Shown in pieces: positions 1-8,904 of a stretch of DNA of 64,000 nt. Each line of letters opens with the position of its first letter. Within the stretch, counting starts at the first letter, position 1. Below the pieces are notes generated by a model. That model was not told where the DNA came from and did not search any database. It saw nothing but the letters and a program-made list of their open reading frames with translations. The stretch comes from Locusta migratoria. Lineage: Eukaryota > Arthropoda > Insecta > Orthoptera > Acrididae. The stretch is taken from the NCBI GenBank assembly GCA_026315105.1, contig CM048746.1:144690730-144754729 (forward strand). The letters run 5' to 3'. Made by a program: the position numbers and the translations under genes.

Positions 1-310
1 ACACTGACTGTTGTGAAATGTAGGCTTGCATTTCTATAACCGCGTAACGATTTCTCAATGGCTGATTTACGTCATGACACAACGGCGAGTACGTACCTGG
101 CTGCCTGTAAATTCAGACATTTTTCTTAGGCACTCTAGGCACCATTGGTATCAGTATCCTCTCTCGCAATAAACGGTAAAGCACCCGACGATCTGGAAGA
201 CATCCTCTGCGCTCTCTCCTGTTCCAATCTGCGCATCCATATATTGCTGAGTGGATATCCGGAGGTTCTATTAATGTTTGTTCACACAAACGGATTTCAG
301 CGGCCTCCCT
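1..310. other. Unassigned non-coding DNA
   Basis: I see no open frame, structured RNA or recognisable repeat here. It ends at the left target-site duplication of the SINE that follows. Confidence 0.5.
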
Positions 311-323
311 AAAGGCAGTCTCA

Positions 324-491
324 AATGTTCAAATGTTTGTATAGTCTATGGGATTTAACTACGGGGTCATCAGTCCCTAAACTTACAAACTACTTATGAA
401 CTACTTATGAACTAGGACGGCACAAATATCCATGCCCGAGGGGGGATTCGAACCCCCGACCGTAATGGCCGTGAAGACCGTGACTGGAGCG
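324..491 (-). mobile_element. tRNA-headed SINE (family A), 5'-truncated
   Basis: Reverse-strand copy of the commonest SINE in the window (called A here). The B box (ggttcgaatcccc type) lies near 445-460. The body ends in the shared 3' motif caaacatttgaac near 325-340. A 13-base direct repeat, aaaggcagtctca, flanks it at 311-323 and 492-504, as expected for LINE-driven target-primed insertion. The A-box end of the head is missing. A short internal duplication (aactacttatg twice) lies at about 388-410. SINEs encode no protein and are Pol III transcribed. Confidence 0.9.
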
Positions 492-504
492 AAAGGCAGT
501 CTCA

Positions 505-1340
505 GTGCAATCCTGAGACATTTAATGAAACGAGATAGAACGCGCAAGTGAAATCTAAGAACTTAGAAGGCGTCGCCACCATCGTGACGTATACGAATGA
601 GCAGCCGTCATCTGGTCATAAAAACGGAAACCTCCCTTTTACAACAGTCTTACAATCAAAAGCGTGCGATCCAGCTCATATTTAACTGAGCAAGAAAACT
701 GAAAACTTTTTATGGATTTTTTAGGTTACTGAAATGTTATATCAAGGAATTCAAAAGTGTCTGTTTATAGTATCAGGTTTCCTGAAACTATATCGAAGGG
801 AGCACATTAATGTATGAACTACGTAGGTGCCGAAGCATACGAAGACAGTTCCACTGAGTCGGCAGTGTAACGAGAAAATTTGAAATAATTTCAAAATATC
901 CAAAATGATACATATAAAATTTGCATGTGGTTCAAAGGGGATGGCTATGGTAGATATCTCAAACCAAAGAACATTAATTAATTAAGTGTGGCATCTACCA
1001 TAGTCATCCACTTTACACCACGTCTTATGTTTAAATTTTGTGGAAATTGTGAAGCAAAGTGTAGAAACATGCTGTCATGTGCGAAAATCGTCAGTGCGAA
1101 AGGCAACTATTATAAAAACATAGTAAGTGCATAAATATAACAACCTAACATTTAATTCCGTTTTATTGTGTTTCCGATTACTAACGTTCAGTAATTTTGC
1201 CAGAACCACTATGTAAGCCTGTACCTATACTTGGTGAAAAATGATCTATTCCAAGTTTAAAATAAACTGTGTAGAGTACAATAAACTTTAAGAAACTATA
1301 GCACATGTCGTTTAGGTCATGTTGGAAACAATATAAGCTA
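505..1340. other. Unassigned AT-rich DNA
   Basis: No coding or repeat family recognised, apart from the imperfect hairpin listed at 925-1022. Short open frames here are random. Confidence 0.4.
925..1022. repeat. Imperfect inverted repeat (hairpin)
   Basis: A 17-base arm at 939-955 (ggatggctatggtagat) is matched with one mismatch by the reverse complement at 993-1009. Weaker pairing continues outward to about 925 and 1022. The loop is about 37 bases. It could be a tiny non-autonomous transposon or a foldback. No flanking duplication was found. Confidence 0.6.
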
Positions 1341-1344
1341 TGGA

Positions 1345-2290
1345 GTGCTGCAGCTACATCTACATGGGATGCACTACAAATCACATTTACGTGCCTGGCA
1401 GAGGGTTCATCGAACCACCTTTATACTATTCATCTCCCATTCCACTCTCGAATAGCTCGAGGGAGGAAAGAACATCTGAATCTCTCCGTTAGAGGTCTGA
1501 TTACTTGTATTTTATTCTGATGATCGTTTCTACCTATGTAGGTGGGAGTCAACAATATATTTTCGCATTCGGAGGAGAATGTTGGTGATTGGAGTTTTGT
1601 AAGTAGACTACGCCGCAGCGATAACCGCCGTTGTTGTTCTCCGTCAAACCCACCTGTTAAGGATCCCACACTGGGCAGCAATACTCCAAATGAGGACGAA
1701 CAAGCGTAGTATATGCAGTCTCTTTAGTAGGTCTGTTGCATCTTTTAAGCTTTCTGCCAATAAAACGCATTCTCTGGTTCGCCATTCCTACGACCTTATC
1801 TACATGTTCTTTCCACTTTTAGTCTGATGTAATAGTAATTCCTAGGTATTTAGTGGAGTTTACGGCCTTCACATTCGATTGATTTATCTTGTAAACAAAG
1901 TTTAACGGATTTCTTTTCGTACTCATGTGCACGACTTTGTACTTCTCATTATTTAGAGTCAATTTCCAATTTTTACACCATACTGATATCTAATTTAAAT
2001 TGTTCTGCAGTTGGTTTTGATCTTCAGATGACTTTATTAGACGATAAATGACGGCGTCATCTGCAAACAACCTAAGAGATCTGCTCTGACTTTCTCCCAA
2101 TTCGTTTATGCAGATAAGGAACAGCAAGGGACCAATGACACTACCCTGTTTTACGCCAGATATCACCTCTGTTTTAGTCGATGCCTTACCATCGATTCCT
2201 ACAAACTTTTTCCTCTCTGACAGGAAATCCCCTACCCAGTCACAAATCTGGGGCGATGATAAATGTTTCTGTAACGTATCCACTGCTGAT
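1345..2290 (-). pseudogene. Jockey/CR1-group non-LTR retrotransposon, 5'-truncated
   Basis: Reverse-strand relic of a LINE reverse transcriptase. The frame at 1990-2285 shows the motif around QGSVIGPLLFLI and the catalytic FADDAVIY. A separate frame at 1430-1681 carries the C-terminal region (SECENILLTPTY, AIREWNGR). Frameshifts separate the two. The 3' end near 1345 has the family's ctacatctacat tail and the block cctggcagagggttcat, both repeated in the copy starting at 62606. Similarity stops at about 2290, so EN and the N-terminal RT are absent. Related copies lie at 12792, 27045, 55065 and 62606. Confidence 0.85.
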
Positions 2291-3340
2291 CGGCCTGCAA
2301 TGGCTTGAAAACTAGTTATGGACAAAAACACCCATAAAAGCAGCTGGTTACATTTTTTCACGAAAATAATGTTTTTCTGGTCACGCAGTGCAGTGATGTA
2401 CACAGATTCACAAGAACGGAACGCCCGTCGAACCCAGAATTTCCGCATGGCTGCCGTTGCGGTGACGAAGGCCTCTCGCTAAGACCCCACCTCACGCACG
2501 CTGCGCGTTCCCTTGAAGATCTCCGCTCGTCTTTTTTTCGCGGTGCCGGAGGATCGCAGACGTTGCTTGTTTTCTCGTCGCTGCGTCAGCGCCCGTCGTC
2601 GAAGTGACGTGTAATTCTATGGGTCAGGGAACGGGTCGAAAACCAATAGCTCAACCAGAAGATCGCTTCTGGTCGCTATCTTGACCGTCTATCGTTTCAC
2701 GTGAGCGACCGAAACGGCGAGGCTCTCTTTGAAACATACTGCTTGTGTCTTAAGACTTTACTGAACTTTTTCTCTAGCACAGGTGTGGATACATGCTTTA
2801 GCCCATTGTAGTCCCCTTAAAATTAATTCGTTACATCTCAATCGGAAAAAATTATTTATCAATCTTTAAATGTTGCTGTGTCCTCCAGAGCTACAAAAAG
2901 GGGACGTCACACAAAAAGCCAGTAGTTTTACTGCACACGTAGGTATGATCAAAGTCCATAGGAGACGCACACACAAGACGGACTGTATTATGCTCCCGGC
3001 TTAATGCAATACATGCAGTTCTCAAGTGAATATCCAACCGCTGATAAATGCAGGCGCTCTGCTGAACACTGAGTTTATCATCAGCATTCGTACTGTGTCA
3101 GCAAAAGGATGAAGAGTACAATTAGAAAAGTATTAGGACCGTCTCGTTTGCCTCAAGACTGAAGTTCTCGAACAAACATTAAATAACAGTTCATTTGCTG
3201 CTTAATAAACTGTGATGTCACATCATTGGTGTAGAGAATCTTAGCAAACATTGAATTTGGAAGTATACTGGAATACGCAACAAAAACAACTAAATTGTCA
3301 ATAAAAATTGCAATAAACAGAATCTGGAAATGAAATAACT
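2291..3340. other. Unassigned DNA with a GC-richer patch
   Basis: About 2400-2740 is richer in CG dinucleotides than its surroundings. No reading frame, RNA or repeat family recognised. The rest is AT-rich and featureless to me. Confidence 0.4.
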
Positions 3341-3345
3341 CAGAA

Positions 3346-3590
3346 CTAGAATGAACCTTTCACTCTGCAGCGGAGTGTACGCTGATGTGAAACTTCCTGG
3401 CAGATTAAAACTGTGTGCCGGAACCGGGACTCGAACCTGGGACCTTTTCCTTTCACGGGCAAGCGCTCTACCACTGAGCTACCCCGACACGACTCACAGT
3501 GCCGCCCCACAACTTCAATTCTGCCAGTACCTAGCCTCCTACTTTCCAAACTTAAAAGACGTTTTCCTGTGAACTGCGAACGCAGGAGAA
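3346..3590 (-). mobile_element. tRNA-headed SINE (family D)
   Basis: Read on the reverse strand, a tRNA-like head at about 3410-3486 has an A box (tagctcagtggtagagcgc) and a B box (aggttcgagtcccgg). It is followed by the body tgccaggaagtttcacatca and a tail near 3350 (ctctgcagcggagtg). I recall this SINE type from several arthropods. The 5' extension reaches about 3580. The tRNA-like part is not a functional tRNA gene because the conserved SINE body follows directly. Confidence 0.85.
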
Positions 3591-3659
3591 TTTCTGTGAC
3601 GACTCATCTCATATAGTCTCACTGCCTTTGATTGGTGGCAGTGCTATACGGAGCTGTTA

Positions 3660-3975
3660 AAATGGCATCTGTAACAGAGGCGAGTTCCAAACAATGGCCA
3701 GTGATTGGACTGCGTTTGGCGGACAACCATGGCATCCCGAGTATTCGTAGGTGCTTGCAGAATGTCTGCAGTGATCTGAAAGTGGACGAAAGCTTTATGA
3801 GTCATTGGGCAAAGAGGGTTTCATCATCGTCACGACGTCAAGCATATCTGTCCGATTTCCCGCGTGTTGGCCTTCAGTACACAGCTGTGATTCCTTCGAA
3901 TTTGGATCGTGCGAACACTCCGAGATGAGCAACTGATTACAAACACAGACGTCGGTGCCCAACTTGACTCAATTT
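3660..3975 (+). pseudogene. Mariner-like transposase, N-terminal helix-turn-helix fragment
   Basis: A frame starting at the ATG at 3661 gives about 90 residues ending at 3928. It has the layout of the paired helix-turn-helix DNA-binding region of mariner transposases: a first helix block, a stretch like VDESFMSHWAKRVSS, and a linker like LSDFPRVG resembling the usual SGRP linker. Similarity seems to continue to about 3975 after a frame change. The catalytic domain is missing. It abuts the CR1-like LINE at about 3976. The assignment rests on motif resemblance. Confidence 0.5.
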
Positions 3976-4510
3976 CTTCCCACAAGGATCCATCTTAGGG
4001 CAATTGCTTTTTCTTTTGTACAATAATGACCTCTCATCAGTTACACTGCGAGAAGCAGAGTTCGTTTTGTTTGCAGATGATACAAGTATTGCAATAAATA
4101 AACTGTCGAGCTTAGTTTTAGAAAGATCTGTCAATGATATTTTCATTAACATTAATAAATGGTTTAAAGCCGACTCATTGACATTAAACTTTGAAAAGAC
4201 TCACAACATGCAGTTCACAACATGTAAGATATTCCCATACAGTTTATGCATAAAGTACGAAGAAGAGCGGATAGAAGAGGTTGACAGTATAAAAGTAATG
4301 GGATTACAGCTTGATAAGAAATTTAGTTGAGAGGAGCACAATACAAAAGTGCAGAATCGATTTAACCAATCTGTATTTGCAATACGAGTGGTATCAGACA
4401 TAGGAGACATAAAAATAAAAAAGCTTGCATACTCTGCTTACATCCTTTAAATAATGTCATGTCGTATAATATTTTCTGGAAACTCTTCAAGTCAAACAAA
4501 AGTTTTCAGA
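3976..4510 (+). pseudogene. CR1-like LINE reverse transcriptase, left part (interrupted)
   Basis: The translation shows a QGSILG-type motif, then LLFLLYNNDLSS and the catalytic FADDTS (about 4065-4085), then the RT thumb region to 4330, with a frameshift afterwards. Coding continues to 4510 in a conserved FWGNSS-type segment and is cut by the Penelope-like insertion. It resumes at 7944: removing the insertion and one copy of the 16-base duplication restores a continuous frame across the join, as expected for this family. The 5' end (EN and early RT motifs) is missing. Relatives lie at 47335-48768 and 51459-54480. Confidence 0.85.
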
Positions 4511-4594
4511 TGTGCATCTTCATGATTTCTCGGCGCAATGACTGTTCAAAGAAGTTTCGGGCGTGCAGCCGCATAAAGTTTTCTTCTTCTAATA

Positions 4595-4625
4595 TTTCGG
4601 CTGAGAAACGTTCAGCCATCTTCAG
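4595..4625 (-). ncRNA. Hammerhead-core-like hairpin (left PLE copy)
   Basis: Mirror image of the motif at 7849-7879: CTGAAGA, one extra base, a 6-base-pair stem with a 7-base loop, then GAAA. See the right copy. Confidence 0.35.
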
Positions 4626-4970
4626 AGACGAGTCGAAGACTGACGCTCCAGGACACGCTTCGTGCTTATAAACGCGCGGGCCGCGCTACTGCGCATGCGG
4701 CCATAGATACAACAAGGCGCCAAAGACGTTACTCGGCGGCAAGGAAGGACACATGTGTAAATTATGTGTGTGGCTGCATGGTCGATTACTGCGGAGAAAT
4801 CGATGTATTATGATCTGTGCTGTGGCGGCGTCTTTGTAAATTTATTAAAGAAAGTGCCGGATTCCATGATTTATCTAAACTGAAGGCACTGTCCCTGTTA
4901 ATTAAATTCGTCCCCAAACGAATTTCTATTGCTTCTTTCACTACTGAGTCCCAGAGAGATGAAGTGGAAG

Positions 4971-5921
4971 CTAAATTTTGACGTTTTCGTACGTCATGGA
5001 GTGTCCAGTATCAAGACAGTGCTCTGCCACTGCCGATTTATTTGGTTGTAAAAGACGGGTATATCTCTTGTGTTCCGTGCATCTTTCCTGCACTGTACGT
5101 GTCGTCTGTCCTATGTACGAAAGGCCACATTCACATGGGATCTTGTAAACCCCGGCCTTACGGAGCTCCGAATCATCCTTGTTAGAACCCAAAAGTGCTG
5201 CTGTCTTTGGTGGGGGTCGAAAAATTACTTTAACATCGTGTTTGTTCATAATCCGTCCGATTTTCGACGACAGGCTCCCAACATATGGCAGAAAAGCCAC
5301 AGATTTAAAACTTTTTGGATCATCTTCCGTATTCTTTGCACGTACCGTTGGCTTCGTTCGTAGGGCCTTATGTATCTGTTGTGGAGAGTACCCGTTTGGT
5401 TCAAAGACTCTCTTCAGGTGTAGAAGCTCGTCCTGCAGACTGCTCTCATCAGCAATGACGTGTGCTCTATGGACCAGTGTTCTAAGAACACTCATCGTCT
5501 GAGATGGATGATGGCAGCTATTTGCATGTAAGTATAAATCGGTATGCGTCGGTTTTCTATATACTGAATGTCCTAAGTTGCCATCGTCTTTACGTCGTAC
5601 CATCTCATCCAGAAATGGAAGGCATCCATCTTTTTCGACTTCCATTGTAAACTGGATTTGGTTATGGATGGAATTCAGGTGGTTTAAAAATTCTTGTAAC
5701 TTGTCTTCACCGTGAGGCCACACAACAAATGTGTCATCAACATACCTCCAGAACACTGTGGGCTTCAATCTGGCAGATTCCAGCACCTTTTCCTCGAAGT
5801 CCTCCATAAACATATTGGCCACCAAGGGGGACAAGGGACTACCCATGGCGACACCGTCAGTTTGTTCAAAGAACTCGTTATTGAATAAAAAATATGTCAA
5901 GGTCATGACATGTTTAAACAA
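4971..5921 (-). CDS. PLE reverse transcriptase / GIY-YIG endonuclease, C-terminal part (left copy)
   Basis: A 316-residue open frame, identical in protein sequence to the copy at 6553-7503. RT palm motifs: QTDGVAMGSPLSP at residues 20-32 and the catalytic YVDD at 60-63, followed by a thumb-like region with PFLDEMV near 102. The C-terminal GIY-YIG nuclease has GVYKIPCECG at 257-266, YIG at 269-271, Arg280, and Glu300-His301. The frame begins at a TTG only because the upstream frame is broken; no true start is visible. After the stop, about 60 more PLE-like residues can be read with a one-base shift, in both copies. The product would lack RT motifs 1-3 and is presumably non-functional. Confidence 0.85.
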   Translation of the reverse strand: MFKHVMTLTYFLFNNEFFEQTDGVAMGSPLSPLVANMFMEDFEEKVLESARLKPTVFWRYVDDTFVVWPHGEDKLQEFLNHLNSIHNQIQFTMEVEKDGCLPFLDEMVRRKDDGNLGHSVYRKPTHTDLYLHANSCHHPSQTMSVLRTLVHRAHVIADESSLQDELLHLKRVFEPNGYSPQQIHKALRTKPTVRAKNTEDDPKSFKSVAFLPYVGSLSSKIGRIMNKHDVKVIFRPPPKTAALLGSNKDDSELRKAGVYKIPCECGLSYIGQTTRTVQERCTEHKRYTRLLQPNKSAVAEHCLDTGHSMTYENVKI

Positions 5922-6006
5922 AGCTGAAATCTCTTTGTCAAAGTTCTGAAAGAGGAACCTTTGTAAATAACTATATCAGACTATATCAATTCTGAACGCT
6001 TCCACC

Positions 6007-6306
6007 TTGCCTCCAGAAGTTGTGAGAAGATTAAAACCAAGTGGTGCGGTTCCTCCAAGACTCTATGTACATCCAAAGATCCACAAAAAGGATGTCCCAT
6101 TGCGTCCTATAGTGAGCAACATTGGCTCTCCTAACTATGTTTGTGCCAAACATTTATCATCATTATTAAGGCCATTGGTGGGAAAATGTGCTCATCACAT
6201 ACGTAACTCCGCTGACTTCATTGCCAAACTAAAATCTTTGAAATTGGACAGCTCTGACTTGTTAGTCAGTTTTGATGTAGTGTCCTTATTTACCAAGGTT
6301 CCTCTT
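6007..6306 (+). pseudogene. PLE reverse transcriptase, N-terminal motifs 1-3
   Basis: The frame reads PPEVVRRLK..., then RLYVHPKIHK (the PKIHK motif typical of PLE reverse transcriptases), PLRPIVSNIGSPNY, SADFIAKLKSLKL and SFDVVSLFTKVPL (RT motif A region with catalytic Asp). It runs into the inverted arm at 6304 and is cut off. The first methionine is nominal (TTG at 6007). It is the only copy of the segment between PLVGKC and DVVSLF in the insertion. Confidence 0.85.
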
Positions 6307-6485
6307 AATAATGATGATAAATGTTTGGCACAATCATAGTTAGGAGAGCCAATGTTGCTCACTATAGGACGCAATGGGACATCCTTTTTGTGGATCTTTG
6401 GATGTACATAGAGTCTTGGAGGAACCGCACCACTTGGTTTTAATCTTCTCACAACTTCTGGAGGCAAGGTGGAAGCGTTCAGAAT
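6304..6485 (-). pseudogene. Inverted partial copy of the PLE N-terminal RT segment
   Basis: On the minus strand this repeats PPEVVRRLK through NYDCAKHLSSLL. It differs from the plus copy at one residue (D for V, base 6334 versus 6140). It sits 5' of the plus-strand C-terminal half but in the opposite direction, like the 5' inversions produced by twin priming in LINEs. Confidence 0.85.
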
Positions 6486-6552
6486 TGATATAGTCTGATA
6501 TAGTTATTTACAAAGGTTCCTCTTTCAGAACTTTGACAAAGATATTTCAGCT

Positions 6553-7503
6553 TTGTTTAAACATGTCATGACCTTGACATATTTTTTATTCAATAACGAG
6601 TTCTTTGAACAAACTGACGGTGTCGCCATGGGTAGTCCCTTGTCCCCCTTGGTGGCCAATATGTTTATGGAGGACTTCGAGGAAAAGGTGCTGGAATCTG
6701 CCAGATTGAAGCCCACAGTGTTCTGGAGGTATGTTGATGACACATTTGTTGTGTGGCCTCACGGTGAAGACAAGTTACAAGAATTTTTAAACCACCTGAA
6801 TTCCATCCATAACCAAATCCAGTTTACAATGGAAGTCGAAAAAGATGGATGCCTTCCATTTCTGGATGAGATGGTACGACGTAAAGACGATGGCAACTTA
6901 GGACATTCAGTATATAGAAAACCGACGCATACCGATTTATACTTACATGCAAATAGCTGCCATCATCCATCTCAGACGATGAGTGTTCTTAGAACACTGG
7001 TCCATAGAGCACACGTCATTGCTGATGAGAGCAGTCTGCAGGACGAGCTTCTACACCTGAAGAGAGTCTTTGAACCAAACGGGTACTCTCCACAACAGAT
7101 ACATAAGGCCCTACGAACGAAGCCAACGGTACGTGCAAAGAATACGGAAGATGATCCAAAAAGTTTTAAATCTGTGGCTTTTCTGCCATATGTTGGGAGC
7201 CTGTCGTCGAAAATCGGACGGATTATGAACAAACACGATGTTAAAGTAATTTTTCGACCCCCACCAAAGACAGCAGCACTTTTGGGTTCTAACAAGGATG
7301 ATTCGGAGCTCCGTAAGGCCGGGGTTTACAAGATCCCATGTGAATGTGGCCTTTCGTACATAGGACAGACGACACGTACAGTGCAGGAAAGATGCACGGA
7401 ACACAAGAGATATACCCGTCTTTTACAACCAAATAAATCGGCAGTGGCAGAGCACTGTCTTGATACTGGACACTCCATGACGTACGAAAACGTCAAAATT
7501 TAG
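6553..7503 (+). CDS. PLE reverse transcriptase / GIY-YIG endonuclease, C-terminal part (right copy)
   Basis: Mirror copy of 4971-5921 with the same 316 residues, the same YVDD (60-63), the same GIY-YIG motifs (257-301) and the same terminal one-base frameshift. In autonomous PLEs this protein copies element RNA and nicks the target DNA. Here the N-terminal RT motifs are detached: they lie at 6007-6306 in the same direction but are separated by an inverted stretch. The shared frameshift shows the arms were copied from one another, or from one defective parent. Confidence 0.85.
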   Translation: MFKHVMTLTYFLFNNEFFEQTDGVAMGSPLSPLVANMFMEDFEEKVLESARLKPTVFWRYVDDTFVVWPHGEDKLQEFLNHLNSIHNQIQFTMEVEKDGCLPFLDEMVRRKDDGNLGHSVYRKPTHTDLYLHANSCHHPSQTMSVLRTLVHRAHVIADESSLQDELLHLKRVFEPNGYSPQQIHKALRTKPTVRAKNTEDDPKSFKSVAFLPYVGSLSSKIGRIMNKHDVKVIFRPPPKTAALLGSNKDDSELRKAGVYKIPCECGLSYIGQTTRTVQERCTEHKRYTRLLQPNKSAVAEHCLDTGHSMTYENVKI

Positions 7504-7779
7504 CTTCCACTTCATCTCTCTGGGACTCAGTAGTGAAAGAAGCAATAGAAATTCGTTTGGGGACGAATTTAATTAACAGGGACAGTGCCTTCAGTTTAGA
7601 TAAATCATGGAATCCGGCACTTTCTTTAATAAATTTACAAAGACGCCGCCACAGCACAGATCATAATACATCGATTTCTCCGCAGTAATCGACCATGCAG
7701 CCACACACATAATTTACACATGTGTCCTTCCTTGCCGCCGAGTAACGTCTTTGGCGCCTTGTTGTATCTATGGCCGCAT

Positions 7780-7848
7780 GCGCAGTAGCGCGGCCCGCGC
7801 GTTTATAAGCACGAAGCGTGTCCTGGAGCGTCAGTCTTCGACTCGTCT
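7780..7848 (+). promoter_or_regulatory. Possible PLE promoter (TATA-like)
   Basis: A GC-rich stretch (gcgcggcccgcgcg) is followed by tttataagc at 7801-7809, then about 40 bases to the hammerhead-like hairpin. The same arrangement (TATA-like box, then CTGANGA hairpin) recurs at about 58370-58454. The mirror copy lies in the left arm at 4626-4694. It may be the transcription start of a downstream unit in a tandem PLE. Weak evidence. Confidence 0.3.
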
Positions 7849-7879
7849 CTGAAGATGGCTGAACGTTTCTCAGCCGAAA
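7849..7879 (+). ncRNA. Hammerhead-core-like hairpin (right PLE copy)
   Basis: CTGAAGA (7849-7855), T, GGCTGA (7857-7862), 7-base loop, TCAGCC (7870-7875), GAAA (7876-7879). This fits the CUGANGA / stem II / GAAA core of hammerhead ribozymes, which are known in the terminal repeats of many PLEs, except for one unpaired base before stem II. I could not establish stems I and III or a cleavage site. Catalytic activity is a hypothesis. Confidence 0.4.
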
Positions 7880-7927
7880 TATTAGAAGAAGAAAACTTTA
7901 TGCGGCTGCACGCCCGAAACTTCTTTG

Positions 7928-8525
7928 AACAAAAGTTTTCAGAGTCAATAAGCGTGTAATATGTATTATTTGTGGTGCAAAATTCACGGACATCCTGCAA
8001 AAGCCTCTTCAACTAACTGGGTATATTAACCACTGCCTTTCAGTATATTTATTCCTTAATGAAATTTGTCATATATAATATATCCACTTTCCCAACAAAC
8101 AACTCAGTTCATACCTACATTAGTAGGTACAAAAATGATCTACACAAGGAAATAAAAGCTCTTAGATTAGTTCAAAAGGGGGTCCACTATTTAGGAACAC
8201 ACATTTTAAATAATTTACCAACAACCACAGAAAGTTCAGCTACAAGTAAAGATCAGTTTAAGAGGAGCCTAAAAGACTTTCTAGTGGCCAACTCCTTCTA
8301 CTTCACTGACGATTTCTTAAATAGAACCAAATGATGCATGTATCTGTATTCATACAAATAGTGTTATTATATTCAGCTTGTAAAAAGTGTATGTACCGAT
8401 ATTAGTAATATTATATTATCAACTAGTGAAAAAGAAAGAGAGAAAAAGAGAGAGACATGTTCCACATAAACGAGGATCACCTCAACGCAGATCTATGGAA
8501 TGAACCAACTAATCTAATCTAATCC
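7928..8525 (+). pseudogene. CR1-like LINE, right part and 3' UTR
   Basis: Continuation of the element broken at 4510. The frame 8059-8334 has the family's C-terminal block (MKFVIYNIS, then VQKGVHYLG, then LKDFLVANSFY), closely parallel to 51459-51737 and 47491-47703. The 3' UTR includes gacatgttccacat and ends at about 8525 in a short tandem tail (aatctaatctaatc). The same tail appears reversed at 47335-47370. The RT thumb and C-terminal region are here; no start codon belongs to this part. Confidence 0.85.
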
Positions 8526-8900
8526 AAACAGGAGTTAACGAATGGAGACAACATGGTGTAAAGACTTCGGAATATCCCATGGGTCAGGAATAAATGTGTT
8601 ACATTACTTATTGAAGTCCTACCACGCTTAGAGTATAAAGCATCACCAGAGAGTTCATCCTATTACGTCCTTTCAATATTCATATATTTATTGTGCAAGT
8701 TATTATTAATCTAGATACAGTATTCTTATTGGTCGGTGTTATGCATCAACTGACCAAGTGCCATTATTTGTTCTTTTAGATTTTTGTAGCAGGTTGTGTA
8801 TGGAGGTGTGGACTATCCATAAAAAATTATTGAGACGAGTACTTTTGATTCGTCGAGAGGAAGTTCATTTGAACCAAGCGCCAAACACTACACCGCTATT
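8526..8900. other. Unassigned DNA
   Basis: AT-rich, no recognisable repeat or gene. It could be the 5' part of the degraded gene that follows, but I see no coding similarity. Confidence 0.4.
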
Positions 8901-8904
8901 ATTG

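Larger units (their letters stand above)
4543..6170 (-). repeat. Left arm of the PLE palindrome
   Basis: Each base n of this arm pairs with base 12474-n in the right arm at every place checked, so there seem to be no indels in 1,628 bases. One mismatch was found, at 6140/6334. The arm contains an antisense N-terminal RT fragment joined at about 5990 to the C-terminal half in coding sense on the minus strand. Confidence 0.9.
4511..7927. mobile_element. Penelope-like element insertion arranged as a large palindrome
   Basis: A 3.4 kb insertion inside a CR1-like LINE, flanked by the 16-base direct repeat aacaaaagttttcaga (4495-4510 and 7928-7943). Order: PLE C-terminal half on the minus strand (to about 5990), N-terminal RT piece on the plus strand (about 6000-6306), the same piece partly repeated on the minus strand (6304-6485), then the C-terminal half on the plus strand (6500-7931). 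A PLE is identified by a reverse transcriptase fused to a C-terminal GIY-YIG endonuclease. Bases 4511-4542 exist only at the left end and look like the true 3' terminus of the left copy. Inverted and tandem arrangements are known for Penelope elements, but near-perfect arms of this length are unusual. Confidence 0.9.
6304..7931 (+). repeat. Right arm of the PLE palindrome
   Basis: Reverse complement of 4543-6170. The last four bases of the arm overlap the right copy of the target-site duplication. Bases 6171-6303 between the arms are single-copy and hold the rest of the N-terminal RT segment, ending in the conserved LVSFDVVSLFTKVPL stretch at about 6258-6305. Confidence 0.9.

Noticed and set aside
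6972..7404. Antisense frames inside the PLE arms (also 5070-5502)
   Set aside because: Shadows of the RT/GIY-YIG coding frame, duplicated by the palindrome.
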